From NCBI GenBank assembly GCA_903843965.1, contig CAIMRY010000020.1, positions 1 to 32,076 of the forward strand: DNA of 32,076 nucleotides, given 5' to 3'. Position numbers and translations under genes: made by a program. Each line of letters starts with the position of its first letter. Position 1 is the stretch's first letter. The notes beneath the pieces are model-generated. The model was given only the letters and a program-made list of their open reading frames with translations. It was not told the DNA's origin and made no database searches. Below are positions 23,588 to 31,914 of the stretch, piece by piece. This DNA is from an uncultured delta proteobacterium (GTDB taxonomy: Bacteria; Desulfobacterota; Desulfovibrionia; Desulfovibrionales; Desulfovibrionaceae).

Positions 23588-24235
23588 TTACCCCATTGTT
23601 CCGGAAGTGTCCACCGTTGCCTCCCCGGCAGGGGAAGCCGGGAGGCGGAAGGAGTTTATGGCCTGGGTGGCCTCGCCCTGGCCGCGCCGGAGCATGAGCG
23701 TGAGGCCCTTGCAAGCCGCAGCGCAGACAGCGCGGATGGCGTCCAGGTCCTGCGGGGCGAAATTCTCCAGCACATAGCGCGCAACATCCGAGGAATATTC
23801 CGGTCGGCCGATGCCCAGGCGCAGCCGCAAAAACTCCTCGCTTCGCAAATGCTCCACAATGGAGTCCACGCCCCGGTGGCCGTTTGAGCCGCCGCCCTTC
23901 TTGAGCTTCATGCGGCCCACCGGCAGGTCCAACTCGTCGTGCACGACCACAAGGTCGGCCAGATCCACGTCGTGGCGCCCGCAGATGCGCGCCACAGCCC
24001 GCCCCGACAGGTTCATGAAGGTCATGGGCTTGGCCACAAGGCAGCTCACGCCGCCCAGGGTCAGGCTGTACAGCTGGTAGTCGCCCTCGGCCTGGATGGT
24101 CGTGAGGCGCATGCTCTTGCGTTCACGTGCGGCGGCCAGAATCTCGTCGACGACAAAAAAGCCGATGTTGTGCCGGGTGGCGGCATATTCCGGCCCTGGG
24201 TTGCCCAGGCCGACGATGAGGGGGACGGTGCGCAT
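23588..24235 (-). CDS. pth: Peptidyl-tRNA hydrolase
   Basis: A 215-residue enzyme that releases peptides from peptidyl-tRNA dropped by ribosomes. The family signature VGLGNPGPEYAATRHNIGFF (catalytic His in RHN) stands at the N-terminus, followed by KPMTFMNLSGRAV, VVHDELDLPVGRMKLKKGG and GGSNGHRGVDSI. I chose ATG 24235 because family members begin just before the VGLGNPG motif; an ATG at 24247 is the main alternative. Neither has a strong ribosome site. The C-terminal 20 residues are a variable tail. It lies downstream of rplY, separated by a likely terminator. Confidence 0.94.
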   Translation of the reverse strand: MRTVPLIVGLGNPGPEYAATRHNIGFFVVDEILAAARERKSMRLTTIQAEGDYQLYSLTLGGVSCLVAKPMTFMNLSGRAVARICGRHDVDLADLVVVHDELDLPVGRMKLKKGGGSNGHRGVDSIVEHLRSEEFLRLRLGIGRPEYSSDVARYVLENFAPQDLDAIRAVCAAACKGLTLMLRRGQGEATQAINSFRLPASPAGEATVDTSGTMG

Positions 24236-24282
24236 GGGAGCATCCATTGGGCCGTTGCGCCTGGCAGGGGCAGATGCGGTAA

Positions 24283-24316
24283 AGGGAAATGCGGGGGGAG
24301 CCGGACTCCCCCCGCA
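24283..24316 (-). terminator. Probable terminator after rplY
   Basis: A perfect 11-bp inverted repeat (tgcggggggag/ctccccccgca, 5-nt loop) lies between rplY and pth. On the minus strand it is followed by TTTCCCTTT, a mediocre U-tract, so it may terminate only partly and lower expression of pth and the genes after it. Confidence 0.6.
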
Positions 24317-24364
24317 ATTAGGCCCGGACAAAAGCCGGGAAGAGAAACGTCAGCGCCGGCGTGG

Positions 24365-24970
24365 CTACTTTTTCGCTGGCTCGGCAGCCTTGACTTCTTC
24401 TTCAGCTTCCTGGGCGACGATGCCTACCACAGCGAAGTTGTCTTCAAACACGGCCCGCACGCCTGCGGGAAGCTTGATCTCATCGATGTGCAGGTTCACG
24501 CCGACATCGAGGTCGGTCACGTCGATGACGATCTTCTCGGGCACGTCCAGCGGCTTGCAGATGACTTCCAGGGTTTCGCGGAAGATTTCCAGCAGGCCGC
24601 CCAGAACGATGCCCTTGGCCTTGCCTTCGACCACCACGCGCACGTCCACCTTGATCTCGCGGTCCAGGTCGACGCCGTAGAAATCGACATGGATGGGCGT
24701 GGACTTCAGCGGATCGTACTGCATGTCCCAGATCAGGGAGGGCAGGGACTCGGCCTTGCCGTCCAGGTCCATCTCCAGGTGGAACACGCGGGAGCTGCCG
24801 ACCTTGCGGTGCAGCTTAGTCAGCGGCAGCATGTCCACCACCACCGGGATGTTCTGGCCCTTCTGGTTGTAGTAGATGCCGGGGACCAGGTCCTTGGCGA
24901 GCATGCGGCGGCAGGTGCCTTTGCCTTTTTCGGCGCGCGGACGCACGCTCAGCTTCATCAGATCAGCCAT
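24365..24970 (-). CDS. rplY: 50S ribosomal protein L25 (Ctc form)
   Basis: A 201-residue L25/TL5/Ctc protein that binds 5S rRNA. The N-terminal L25 domain (1-95) begins MADLMKLSVRPRAEKGKGTC, and the C-terminal beta domain of the longer form (LGGLLEIFRETLEVICKPLD, IVIDVTDLDVGVNLHIDEIK) follows. The acidic-lysine tail EEEVKAAEPAKK is usual for the long form. An aaaggag site precedes the ATG. It lies 62 bp downstream of prs on the same strand; prs-rplY-pth is a widely conserved order. Confidence 0.95.
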   Translation of the reverse strand: MADLMKLSVRPRAEKGKGTCRRMLAKDLVPGIYYNQKGQNIPVVVDMLPLTKLHRKVGSSRVFHLEMDLDGKAESLPSLIWDMQYDPLKSTPIHVDFYGVDLDREIKVDVRVVVEGKAKGIVLGGLLEIFRETLEVICKPLDVPEKIVIDVTDLDVGVNLHIDEIKLPAGVRAVFEDNFAVVGIVAQEAEEEVKAAEPAKK

Positions 24971-25032
24971 TTCCTCATCTCCTTTCAGAAACCGGACAGC
25001 ATGAAGAAGCCGCCCGAAAATACGTTCAATGG

Positions 25033-25977
25033 TTAGACGAAAAGCACGCTGACCGAGGCCTCGCCGTGAACATTCACGATGGCCTTGGCCAAAAGTTCCG
25101 CAACGGAGAGCACCTTGATCTTCTTGCAGGTCTTCTTGCGCGCATCCAGGGGGATGGTGTCGGTCACAAGGATCTGCGAAAACACGGACTTGTCCATGCG
25201 CTCAATGGCCGGGCCGGAGAGCACCGGGTGGGTGGCGCAGGCCAGAATCTCGCGCGCGCCGTTGTCGGCCAGGACCTGGCCGGCGGCGCACATGGTGCCC
25301 GCCGTGTCGACCATGTCGTCGAGCACGATGGCCGTCTTGCCCTGGACATTGCCGATGAGGTGCATGGCCTTGGCCTGGTTGGGAGCATCACGGCGCTTGT
25401 CCACGATGGCCAGCCCGGCGTCCAGGCGCTTGGCATAGGCCCGGGCGCGCTCCACGCCGCCCGCGTCGGGCGAGACGACCACGATGTCCCCATCAAAATT
25501 GCGCATATAATCCAGAAAAACGGGCGCCGCGAACAGGTTGTCCACCGGGCAGTTGAAAAAGCCCTGGATCTGCCCGGCGTGCAGGTCGATGGTCATCATG
25601 CGGTGCATGCCGGCCACGGTGAGGAAATCGGCCACGACCTTGGCGCTGATGGGCACGCGCGGCAGCACCTTGCGGTCCTGGCGGGCATAGCCGTAGTAGG
25701 GCATAACTGCAGTGATGCGCCTGGCGCTGGCGCGCTTGAGCGCGTCGATCATCAGGCAGAGCTCCATCAGGTGGAAGTTCACCGGCGAGCACGTGGGCTG
25801 GACCACAAAGACGTCGTCGCCGCGCACGTTGTCGTCGATCTCGATACGGATCTCGCCGTCGCTGAACTGCTCGCGCAGGACAGGAGTGAGGCGGCAACCG
25901 ATGTGCGCACAGATGGATTCGGCCAGATCAACGTTGGCCGAGCCGCTTAGGATCTTCAGATCGCTGTTACCAGACAT
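25033..25977 (-). CDS. prs: Ribose-phosphate pyrophosphokinase
   Basis: A 314-residue class I PRPP synthase, making phosphoribosyl pyrophosphate from ribose 5-phosphate and ATP for nucleotide, His and Trp synthesis. Signatures include [16 protein letters not shown] at the start, [10 protein letters not shown] near 100, [18 protein letters not shown] near 131 and the PRPP loop [12 protein letters not shown] near 221. Length is normal. The ATG lies 18 bp after the encoded CCA of tRNA-Gln, so the mRNA is probably released by tRNA processing from an ispE-tRNA-prs transcript. Confidence 0.97.
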   Translation of the reverse strand: MSGNSDLKILSGSANVDLAESICAHIGCRLTPVLREQFSDGEIRIEIDDNVRGDDVFVVQPTCSPVNFHLMELCLMIDALKRASARRITAVMPYYGYARQDRKVLPRVPISAKVVADFLTVAGMHRMMTIDLHAGQIQGFFNCPVDNLFAAPVFLDYMRNFDGDIVVVSPDAGGVERARAYAKRLDAGLAIVDKRRDAPNQAKAMHLIGNVQGKTAIVLDDMVDTAGTMCAAGQVLADNGAREILACATHPVLSGPAIERMDKSVFSQILVTDTIPLDARKKTCKKIKVLSVAELLAKAIVNVHGEASVSVLFV

Positions 25978-25995
25978 GTCCTCTACCTTGTGAAC

Positions 25996-26070
25996 TGGCT
26001 GGGGTGGAAGGATTCGAACCCTCGGATAACTGGACCAAAACCAGTCGCCTTACCGCTTGGCTACACCCCA
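25996..26070 (-). tRNA. tRNA-Gln (anticodon TTG)
   Basis: A 75-nt cloverleaf on the minus strand: acceptor TGGGGTG/CACCCCA, anticodon stem ACTGG/CCAGT with loop TTTTGGT (TTG at 26036-26038), T-arm with TTCGAAT loop, discriminator G and an encoded CCA. The first 21 nt also encode the last six codons and the stop of ispE. Confidence 0.96.
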
Positions 26071-26946
26071 TTTCCTCAGGGCTTCAATATGCACGGGCAA
26101 GCCATTCGTCCGTAAAACTTCAGCGGCAGCAAGCGCCAGGGGATTTTCCCGGAACAGGGCGGCCAGACCGGCCCCGCTCCCGCTCATGGCGGCAGATGCC
26201 GCCCCCATTTTCAGCAGGCGCTCCTTCTGTTCCCGGAGGAACGGATGCACCGGAAAGACCACAGCCTCAAAATCATTCTGAACCACTACGGGCGAAAGGG
26301 AAACACGTCTCTTATGCGTCGATGTCCGGGTTGTCAAGCATTCTGCGCAGCCCTCGGCCTCTGCCTTGCGCCTGGCGTGTTCGTCCCACGCGCCGTAGGC
26401 CCAGGCCGTGGCCACATGCACCGGCGGCAGCACCAGCAGCAGGGTGAAGGCCGACAGGTCCAGGGCCACCGGGGTCAGCTCGTCGCCAATGCCGCGCGCC
26501 CAGGCCGGGCCTTCGTGCAAAAAGAACGGCACGTCCGCGCCGATGCCCGCCGCCAGCCGCCCCAGCTCCGCCTGGGCCAGGGCGCGTGGGCCCGCCTGCG
26601 CCTGCAGCCAGCGCAGCATGGTCGCAGCGTCCGAGCTGCCGCCGCCCAGGCCAGCCCCGGTGGGGATGCGCTTGGTCAGGCGTACGTCCACATCCGGCGC
26701 AAAACCCGTGGCGGCAGCGTATGCCTTCCAGGCGCGGAACACGAGGTTTATTTCAGTGGGGGTGTCGGGCAGCTCCGGGGTCACAAGGCACCCGGAGCCG
26801 GGCCTGCCGGGGCGCATGTCCAGGGTGTCGGCCAGGCCGGCCACGGGCACGAACAGGCTCTCCAGCTCATGGTAGCCATTGGCCCGGCGGGAAATGATCC
26901 ACAGGGAAAGGTTGATCTTGGCCGGGGCCGAAAGGATGTCTGGCAT
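26050..26946 (-). CDS. ispE: 4-diphosphocytidyl-2-C-methyl-D-erythritol kinase
   Basis: A 298-residue GHMP kinase of the non-mevalonate isoprenoid pathway. The N-terminal SAPAKINLSLWI, the ATP-binding glycine-rich loop PTGAGLGGGSSDAATML near residue 100 and the C-terminal MSGSGAGLAALF are typical. The last codons (W-G-V-A-K-R-stop) are formed by the 5' end of tRNA-Gln, so coding and tRNA sequences overlap by 21 bp. A segment of about 20 residues near 198-217 (CAECLTTRTSTHKRRVSLSP) is unusual and could be a family-variable insertion. The Do-like protease gene upstream ends in a terminator at 26956-26985, so ispE is expected to have its own promoter, none of which I can place with confidence. 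Confidence 0.94.
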   Translation of the reverse strand: MPDILSAPAKINLSLWIISRRANGYHELESLFVPVAGLADTLDMRPGRPGSGCLVTPELPDTPTEINLVFRAWKAYAAATGFAPDVDVRLTKRIPTGAGLGGGSSDAATMLRWLQAQAGPRALAQAELGRLAAGIGADVPFFLHEGPAWARGIGDELTPVALDLSAFTLLLVLPPVHVATAWAYGAWDEHARRKAEAEGCAECLTTRTSTHKRRVSLSPVVVQNDFEAVVFPVHPFLREQKERLLKMGAASAAMSGSGAGLAALFRENPLALAAAEVLRTNGLPVHIEALRKWGVAKR

Positions 26947-26955
26947 GGGGTCCTT

Positions 26956-26985
26956 AAAATAAAAGGGGGGAGCCGAAGCCCCCCC
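26956..26985 (-). terminator. Rho-independent terminator of the Do-like protease gene
   Basis: On the minus strand a G-run/C-run stem closed by a TTCG tetraloop (genomic cgaa, 26974-26977) is followed by TTTTATTTT. It lies in the 53-bp gap between the protease gene and ispE. Confidence 0.88.
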
Positions 26986-26999
26986 GAGTGGTCGCGCTG

Positions 27000-28424
27000 T
27001 TATTTCTTGTCCAGGGTGATGGCCCGGAACACGTTGCGGCCCTGGCGCTTGAGCAGGAGCATGACCATGCCGCTCTGCTTGGCGTTGCCAACGACCGTGC
27101 GCAGCTGCTCCACGGTGTTCACGGGCTTCTGGTTGGCCTCGATGATCACGTCGCCGGGCTGGATGTCCACCTGGGCGGCGGCGCTGCCCGGGGCGACCTC
27201 CATGATGAGCAGCCCCTGCGGCTTGTGCAGGCCCAGGGCCTGGGCCTCCTCGCCGCCCTCAACCGGGCGCAGGCCGAGGCCCAGCTCCTTGGCCGGGACG
27301 TTGCGGTTGAGGCCGCGCTGGTCCTGTTCGGCCACGAAGTTGGGCTTGCGCTCGCCCAGGGTCACGGTGACATCAATGGTGCGGTTCTGCCGCCAGGTCG
27401 TGAGCTGGACCTTGTCGCCGGGGTGCATGCCCGCGATGCGCTTGAGCAGGTCGTCCGGGGTCTCCACATTCTGGCCTGCGGCCTTGAGGATGACGTCGCC
27501 GGTCTTCAGCCCGGCCTTGTCCGCCGGGTCTCCGGGGATGACCTGGGCCACGAGCACGCCCTTGGGCTCCTTGAGGCCCACGCCGCGGGCGGTGTTTTCG
27601 TCCAGCTCCTGCATGGTGATGCCCAGCCAGCCGCGCTTGATCTTCTTGCCGCTTTTCAGCTGCTGGATGATCTTGTCGGCCATGCTGGCGGGCGTGGCGA
27701 AGCCGATGCCCTGGCCGTTGGGCACGATGGCGGTGTTGATGCCCACCACCTTGCCGTCCATGTCGATGAGCGGTCCGCCGGAGTTGCCGGGGTTGATGCT
27801 GGCGTCGGTCTGCAGGAAGCTGTCAAAGGGCCCGGCGCCGATGTGTCGGCCCTTGCCGCTGATGATGCCCGCAGTGACCGTGTGCCCCAGGCCGAAGGGG
27901 TTGCCGATGGCCAGGACCCATTCGCCGACGCGGGTTGCGTCGGAATTGCCGAACTCCAGCACCGGCAGATTGCCGCCGGCATCAATCTTGAGCAGGGCCA
28001 GGTCGGTCTCCTGGTCGCGGCCGATGACCTTGGCGTCGTACGGCTTTTCGCGGCTCAAGAGCTTGACCTTGATTTCGTCGGCCTCGGCCACCACGTGGTT
28101 GTTGGTCACGATATAGCCGTCAGTCGAAATGATGAAGCCCGATCCCAGCGAGGTGAGCTTGCGGGGCATCGCCTCCTGCTGGCCGAAATAGCGTTCGAAC
28201 TGGTCGAAGAAATCGCGGAACGGGGAGTTTTTGGGCGCGTTCTTGAAGAACTCCTGCATCTGCGTGGAGCCCCCGGCGACATTTTTCGTGGTGCTGATGT
28301 TCACCACGGCCTTGCCGGCCTTTTCAGCCAGATCGGTGAAGTCGGGCAGACCGGCCTTGGCCAGGACAAAGTTTGGGATGACAAGAAAAATGAGCAGGGT
28401 GCACAGAGCCATGAACCGTTTCAT
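27000..28424 (-). CDS. Do/HtrA-family periplasmic serine protease
   Basis: A 474-residue DegP/DegQ-type protease. A signal peptide (MKRFMALCTLLIFLVIPNFV, cleavage near VLA) is followed by a trypsin-like domain with the triad His in VTNNHVV, Asp in ETDLALLKID and Ser in NPGNSGGPL, then two PDZ domains (WLGITMQELDEN onward; and the C-terminal IMEVAPGSAAAQVDIQPGDV). It degrades or refolds damaged envelope proteins. I chose ATG 28424 because ggagg lies 7 nt upstream; another ATG 6 bp upstream is too close to that site, and the longer reading frame runs back through tRNA-Arg antisense. Upstream is a plausible promoter. Confidence 0.94.
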   Translation of the reverse strand: MKRFMALCTLLIFLVIPNFVLAKAGLPDFTDLAEKAGKAVVNISTTKNVAGGSTQMQEFFKNAPKNSPFRDFFDQFERYFGQQEAMPRKLTSLGSGFIISTDGYIVTNNHVVAEADEIKVKLLSREKPYDAKVIGRDQETDLALLKIDAGGNLPVLEFGNSDATRVGEWVLAIGNPFGLGHTVTAGIISGKGRHIGAGPFDSFLQTDASINPGNSGGPLIDMDGKVVGINTAIVPNGQGIGFATPASMADKIIQQLKSGKKIKRGWLGITMQELDENTARGVGLKEPKGVLVAQVIPGDPADKAGLKTGDVILKAAGQNVETPDDLLKRIAGMHPGDKVQLTTWRQNRTIDVTVTLGERKPNFVAEQDQRGLNRNVPAKELGLGLRPVEGGEEAQALGLHKPQGLLIMEVAPGSAAAQVDIQPGDVIIEANQKPVNTVEQLRTVVGNAKQSGMVMLLLKRQGRNVFRAITLDKK

Positions 28425-28473
28425 ACACATACCTCCATTGGCCGCAATTCGGTGGCTGCGGCCGCGTGTCCGA

Positions 28474-28501
28474 AAAATAGCCTTTTTTTGCCCGTTGTAA
28501 A
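28474..28501 (-). promoter_or_regulatory. Probable promoter of the Do-like protease gene
   Basis: On the minus strand, TTTACA (28496-28501) and TATTTT (28474-28479) are 16 bp apart, within an A/T-rich patch that stands out in this GC-rich DNA. Confidence 0.45.
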
Positions 28502-28598
28502 GGTTGCGGCCGGAATTTTCAGCCTGCGACATTGGGCTTGAAGGCCAGCGGGTATTTGTGTAGGAACTGCTTTCCACCAGCGGCCACAGGCTGGAAAT

Positions 28599-28675
28599 GC
28601 CCTCGTAGCTCAGTCGGATAGAGCACAGGATTCCTAATCCTGGTGTCGCAGGTTCGATTCCTGCCGTGGGCACCA
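28599..28675 (+). tRNA. tRNA-Arg (anticodon CCT)
   Basis: A 77-nt cloverleaf: acceptor GCCCTCG/CGTGGGC with one T-T mismatch, D-arm GCTC/GAGC, anticodon stem CAGGA/TCCTG with loop TTCCTAA (CCT at 28633-28635), T-arm GCAGG/CCTGC, and an encoded ACCA. It reads AGG codons. A weak TTGAAG/TAGGAA pair about 35 bp upstream could be its promoter. Confidence 0.96.
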
Positions 28676-29041
28676 AGCAATTCAAGGGGTTGACGCAGCG
28701 CAGAAATGCTCTCGTGAACCCCTTTTGTCTTGCCCGAAGCACTGCTGTCCCACTTCTGTCCCACAGCTGTGGGACGTTGGCTCCAGCGAACAGCGGATGA
28801 CAAAAGAAGAAGCCGGTCCTGTGGCAATGCGGCACACCCAGCGTCATCCGGCCGCGTGCGGAACAACTGCGCTGCCATCTGAGCGCAGTTCACATACACC
28901 GCCAGCCCCACCGCCAAAGTCAGAAACAATTCCAAGCCGTTTAGACTGTTGGCTGAACCTGGGCTGTCCTTCCCATGCACAGGCCCGGGTCAAGGTTGGC
29001 TCCCGGTCGTGCCAGACGTTCCGCTCACGCCCCTGCCGGGG
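28676..29041. other. Non-coding stretch downstream of tRNA-Arg
   Basis: No supported gene. It holds a direct repeat of ctgtcccac and the perfect 18-bp palindrome gtcccacagctgtgggac (28758-28775). No integrase gene or duplicated tRNA 3' end is visible in the window. Reading frames crossing it are antisense to the tRNA and are rejected. Confidence 0.55.
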
Positions 29042-31000
29042 CTATTTGGCCTTTTTCAGCCTGATCTTGTTGTCGATGATCAGCATGCCGTTCTCCAGCT
29101 TCCACTTCATGGACGTTGGCGGTGCGCCCACAAGGTCCCAGATCATGGTGTCGTCGCTCAACGTGTATGTCCCCTTCTGGGCGGCGATGACCGGGTTCAT
29201 CGATCCCTTGGGCATCATCTTCAATGTCTCCGGCGTGAGCCTGGAATTGAAGTCGAAGGTGCCGTTCTTGTTCAGCACAACGGTGTACAGGGCCTGGGGC
29301 AACCCATCTTGAAAGCCCTTCCAGGTGCCGACCAGCGCACCGACGATGACACCCTTGCGGACGATGGGCGCCTCCTGCTTCACACCCTTGGCCTCCAGAG
29401 CGGAGACGCTGCCCGTCTTTCCGGCACGGTTGGCGTAGGCCATGACCGTTTCGCCCGCGCCGTTCTTCTTCAGCGCGTCGGCGCCCTTGTCCAGCAGCAG
29501 CTTGACGAGCTTCTCATTGCCCACGCCCGCCGCCAGCATCAGGGCCGTCTCGCCCTTGTCGTTGGTCTGGTCAAGCTTTGCGCCCTTGTTGATGAGCAGG
29601 GCCGCACGGTCGTAGCCGTCGGAATGGTCGGACTTCTGTGCGGCGGCCATGAGCGGGGTGGTGCCGTTGGGCGACGGGAAATTGATGTCGCCCTTATGGT
29701 CGAGCAGGTACTTGATGATGGCGACGTTCTTTCTGTGCTCAAGAGGATTGGGATTGCCCGCCGCATGCACCATGGGCGTGTCCATGATGTTCACCGTGGA
29801 CTTCACGTTGATGGCTGCGCCCGCGTCCACCAGCACCTCCACCATGTCCGGGTCGACCTGCAGGGTGGCGGTCAACAGCGCGGTGGAGCCGGACTTGTCG
29901 ACAAGCTCAAGGTTCGCCTTGCGCTTGACGAGCATCTTGGCGAAGTCGATCTGGTTGGCGCTGGCGGCGGTGTGCAGGGGCGTGCCGCCGGTGAGCAGGC
30001 TCTTGATGTCAAGGGTGGCGCCGCTGTCCAGCAGGAGCCTGCCGATGTCCACAAACCCGAAGCGCGCGGCCAGGTGCATGGCCGAATCGCCGCCATCCCC
30101 CTTGAGCTGCATGAAATCCAGCTTGGGCTTGAAGGTGATGAACTTCTCCAACCACTTGTAGGTCTTCTTCGCCTCCTTGGGCCTGTAGAGAATGGCCTGC
30201 ATCAGCGGGGAATCACCGCCATTGCCGGACATGTTGATATCCGCGCCATTGGCGATCAGATACTCCAACACCTCGAACTTCTTGTGCAGCACCGTGCCCA
30301 CGAGCATGGAGGCGCCCGTGTTGTCCTGATGGTTGATCCGCGCCCCGTGGTCGTGCAGGAGCTTCGCCGCCTCCAGGTCCTCCGCGGCCACCACCAAGGA
30401 GAGCGGCGTATCACCTTCCTTGTTCGTCGCATCAACGAGAATGCCTTTGCTCTGGGTGAGCAGCACCCTGATGGTCTCCGTGTGGTCCCGCCCCGCCGCC
30501 ATGATGAGGGCGGTATTCCCGCGCGCCTCGGGCACGCTGTCGGTCCGGTCGCGAGCGTTGACGCTGGCCCCGCGCTGCAGCAGCAGGGCTACGATGTCGG
30601 CCTGGCCCATGTGCGCGGCCTGGATCAGCGGCGTGCGCTCCCACGTGTTATCGAAAGAGTCATAGAGGATGCCCCGCTTGTTGACGTTCAGCCGGGGTGC
30701 CTGGAGCAGCACCTTTGTGACCTCCTGGTTCTCGAATCGTATCGCCCAGCAGAGCAGCGTATCCCGGTCGTACACGGCGTTCACGTCGTCGCCGCCGTCA
30801 ATGGCGGCCCGTGCACGGCCAATGTCGCCCTTGGTGATCGCTTTCAAAAGCTCGGGCATGGGCTTGCTGGTGTCTCGAATCCAGGTGGCGGACAGGGGGG
30901 AAAACGCCCCGCACACAAGCAGCAGCGCCAAGGATAATCCAAGAATACGCACTATTTTTCCGGGGCGATTATTCAGACGCATGTCGATGTTCGCTTTCAT
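29042..31000 (-). CDS. Exported ankyrin-repeat protein
   Basis: A 652-residue protein with an N-terminal signal or anchor segment (RILGLSLALLLVCGAF, cleavage near PLSA), then roughly a dozen ankyrin repeats (about 45-540) with the usual pattern, for example GNTALIMAAGRDHTETIRVL, TPLIQAAHMGQADIVALLLQ and TPLHTAASANQIDFAKMLV. A C-terminal domain of about 100 residues (LVGTWKGFQDGLPQALYTVV, GTYTLSDDTMIWDLVG) looks like a small beta-rich lipocalin-like fold. Ankyrin repeats bind proteins; a periplasmic or surface location is inferred from the signal. I chose ATG 31000, which has aggaa upstream and a signal peptide directly after it, over an earlier ATG at 31243. The partner is unknown. Confidence 0.82.
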   Translation of the reverse strand: MKANIDMRLNNRPGKIVRILGLSLALLLVCGAFSPLSATWIRDTSKPMPELLKAITKGDIGRARAAIDGGDDVNAVYDRDTLLCWAIRFENQEVTKVLLQAPRLNVNKRGILYDSFDNTWERTPLIQAAHMGQADIVALLLQRGASVNARDRTDSVPEARGNTALIMAAGRDHTETIRVLLTQSKGILVDATNKEGDTPLSLVVAAEDLEAAKLLHDHGARINHQDNTGASMLVGTVLHKKFEVLEYLIANGADINMSGNGGDSPLMQAILYRPKEAKKTYKWLEKFITFKPKLDFMQLKGDGGDSAMHLAARFGFVDIGRLLLDSGATLDIKSLLTGGTPLHTAASANQIDFAKMLVKRKANLELVDKSGSTALLTATLQVDPDMVEVLVDAGAAINVKSTVNIMDTPMVHAAGNPNPLEHRKNVAIIKYLLDHKGDINFPSPNGTTPLMAAAQKSDHSDGYDRAALLINKGAKLDQTNDKGETALMLAAGVGNEKLVKLLLDKGADALKKNGAGETVMAYANRAGKTGSVSALEAKGVKQEAPIVRKGVIVGALVGTWKGFQDGLPQALYTVVLNKNGTFDFNSRLTPETLKMMPKGSMNPVIAAQKGTYTLSDDTMIWDLVGAPPTSMKWKLENGMLIIDNKIRLKKAK

Positions 31001-31784
31001 TTTTGATTTTCCTGTTATTTCTGAACAAGGCCAATCCATACGCCCTCTTGTTGCCGTCCAAAGATGCTCTGCACGCTGGCAGACCTCTACCTGACCGGCC
31101 TGAGAATGAAAAGCATGAAGCGCCAGGGAGGCAAAGGAACCAGCTTCCGACTGCCCGCCAGAATCATGGCCAGGGGGCCGTCCTGCTTCGACGCAGGGGA
31201 GGGCGCGTTCTCCAACCGCAGTTGCGGCTTCGGGATGCGGCAATGCTTCGGGACCTGCTTCTGTTGTTGCCGGATTTCAGCGCTGTCCGGTCAAATCCAC
31301 GCATTGTTGGAGCGCGGATCAGATGCTTCGCCGAACCGTGCTGATTGCGTTTACCGGCGTTGCCCGGCGGCGATGGGGAGGCGTGGCGCAAGCCTTTTGG
31401 CCTTGACCTTGAGCCGCGCGGACCGCAACCGTTCCCTGGCGTCCTGCGGAACCGTCTGCCTCGCGTCGCTGACAAGAACGGCGCATCCCGTCACCCCGCG
31501 CGCTGAACAGGTGTGTTTCCGCTTGTGCGGCACCAGGCGCGGCAAGTGCTGGAAGTAAAGTCGCAGATTTGGCCCTCGGGACACGCACGCGGGAACGCAC
31601 CTGGCCGGTTCTCTGCATCCAGTTGCCGGCGTTCAAGAATCCAGCCCTCTCTTGTTCAGGAACTTCTGGAGGTTTCAGCCGGGCCGGAAAGGCCAGACAA
31701 CACGGCTGGAGCTTTGGGGCAAGGCGCGTGCAACAATCGTGGCAAACAAAGTTGTTCAAGCTTGGTTTCTCTCATCATATTATT
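31001..31784. other. Long intergenic stretch between divergent genes
   Basis: Several short overlapping frames exist on both strands, but none shows family motifs, a convincing ribosome site or a plausible protein composition. It could hold regulatory DNA for the two divergent genes or decayed coding sequence; I can support neither. Confidence 0.5.
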
Positions 31785-31813
31785 TTGACAAGTCGTTGCA
31801 GCCGATATATAAT
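31785..31813 (+). promoter_or_regulatory. Perfect-consensus sigma-70 promoter
   Basis: TTGACA (31785-31790) and TATAAT (31808-31813) are separated by exactly 17 bp, the ideal sigma-70 promoter. The predicted start near 31820 leaves a 5' leader of about 95 nt, AT-rich, before the ATG at 31915. Confidence 0.85.
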
Positions 31814-31914
31814 AAAAATAAGTAATATTTCCAGGAAACCGTTCTTGCATCAGTTGATTTGTTTGCTTTATTTTTGATTCGCTCGCCACGTACGTACACA
31901 AGAAGGTGTATGCC

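Noticed and set aside
26004-26447. Plus-strand ORF beginning [20 protein letters not shown]
   Set aside because: The start is the antisense of tRNA-Gln and the remainder is antisense to ispE.
28519-28980. Minus-strand ORF of 153 residues containing GRNRTCDTRIRNPVLYPTEL
   Set aside because: This peptide is the antisense translation of tRNA-Arg, a common false protein in annotations.
28949-30937. Plus-strand ORF of 662 residues
   Set aside because: It is the antisense shadow of the ankyrin-repeat gene; the minus-strand protein has clear repeats and a signal peptide.
31319-31759. Minus-strand ORFs (31319-31759, 31351-31584) in the gap before the adhesin-like gene
   Set aside because: Arg/Pro/Ala-rich compositions typical of random frames in GC-rich DNA, no start signals, no family resemblance.
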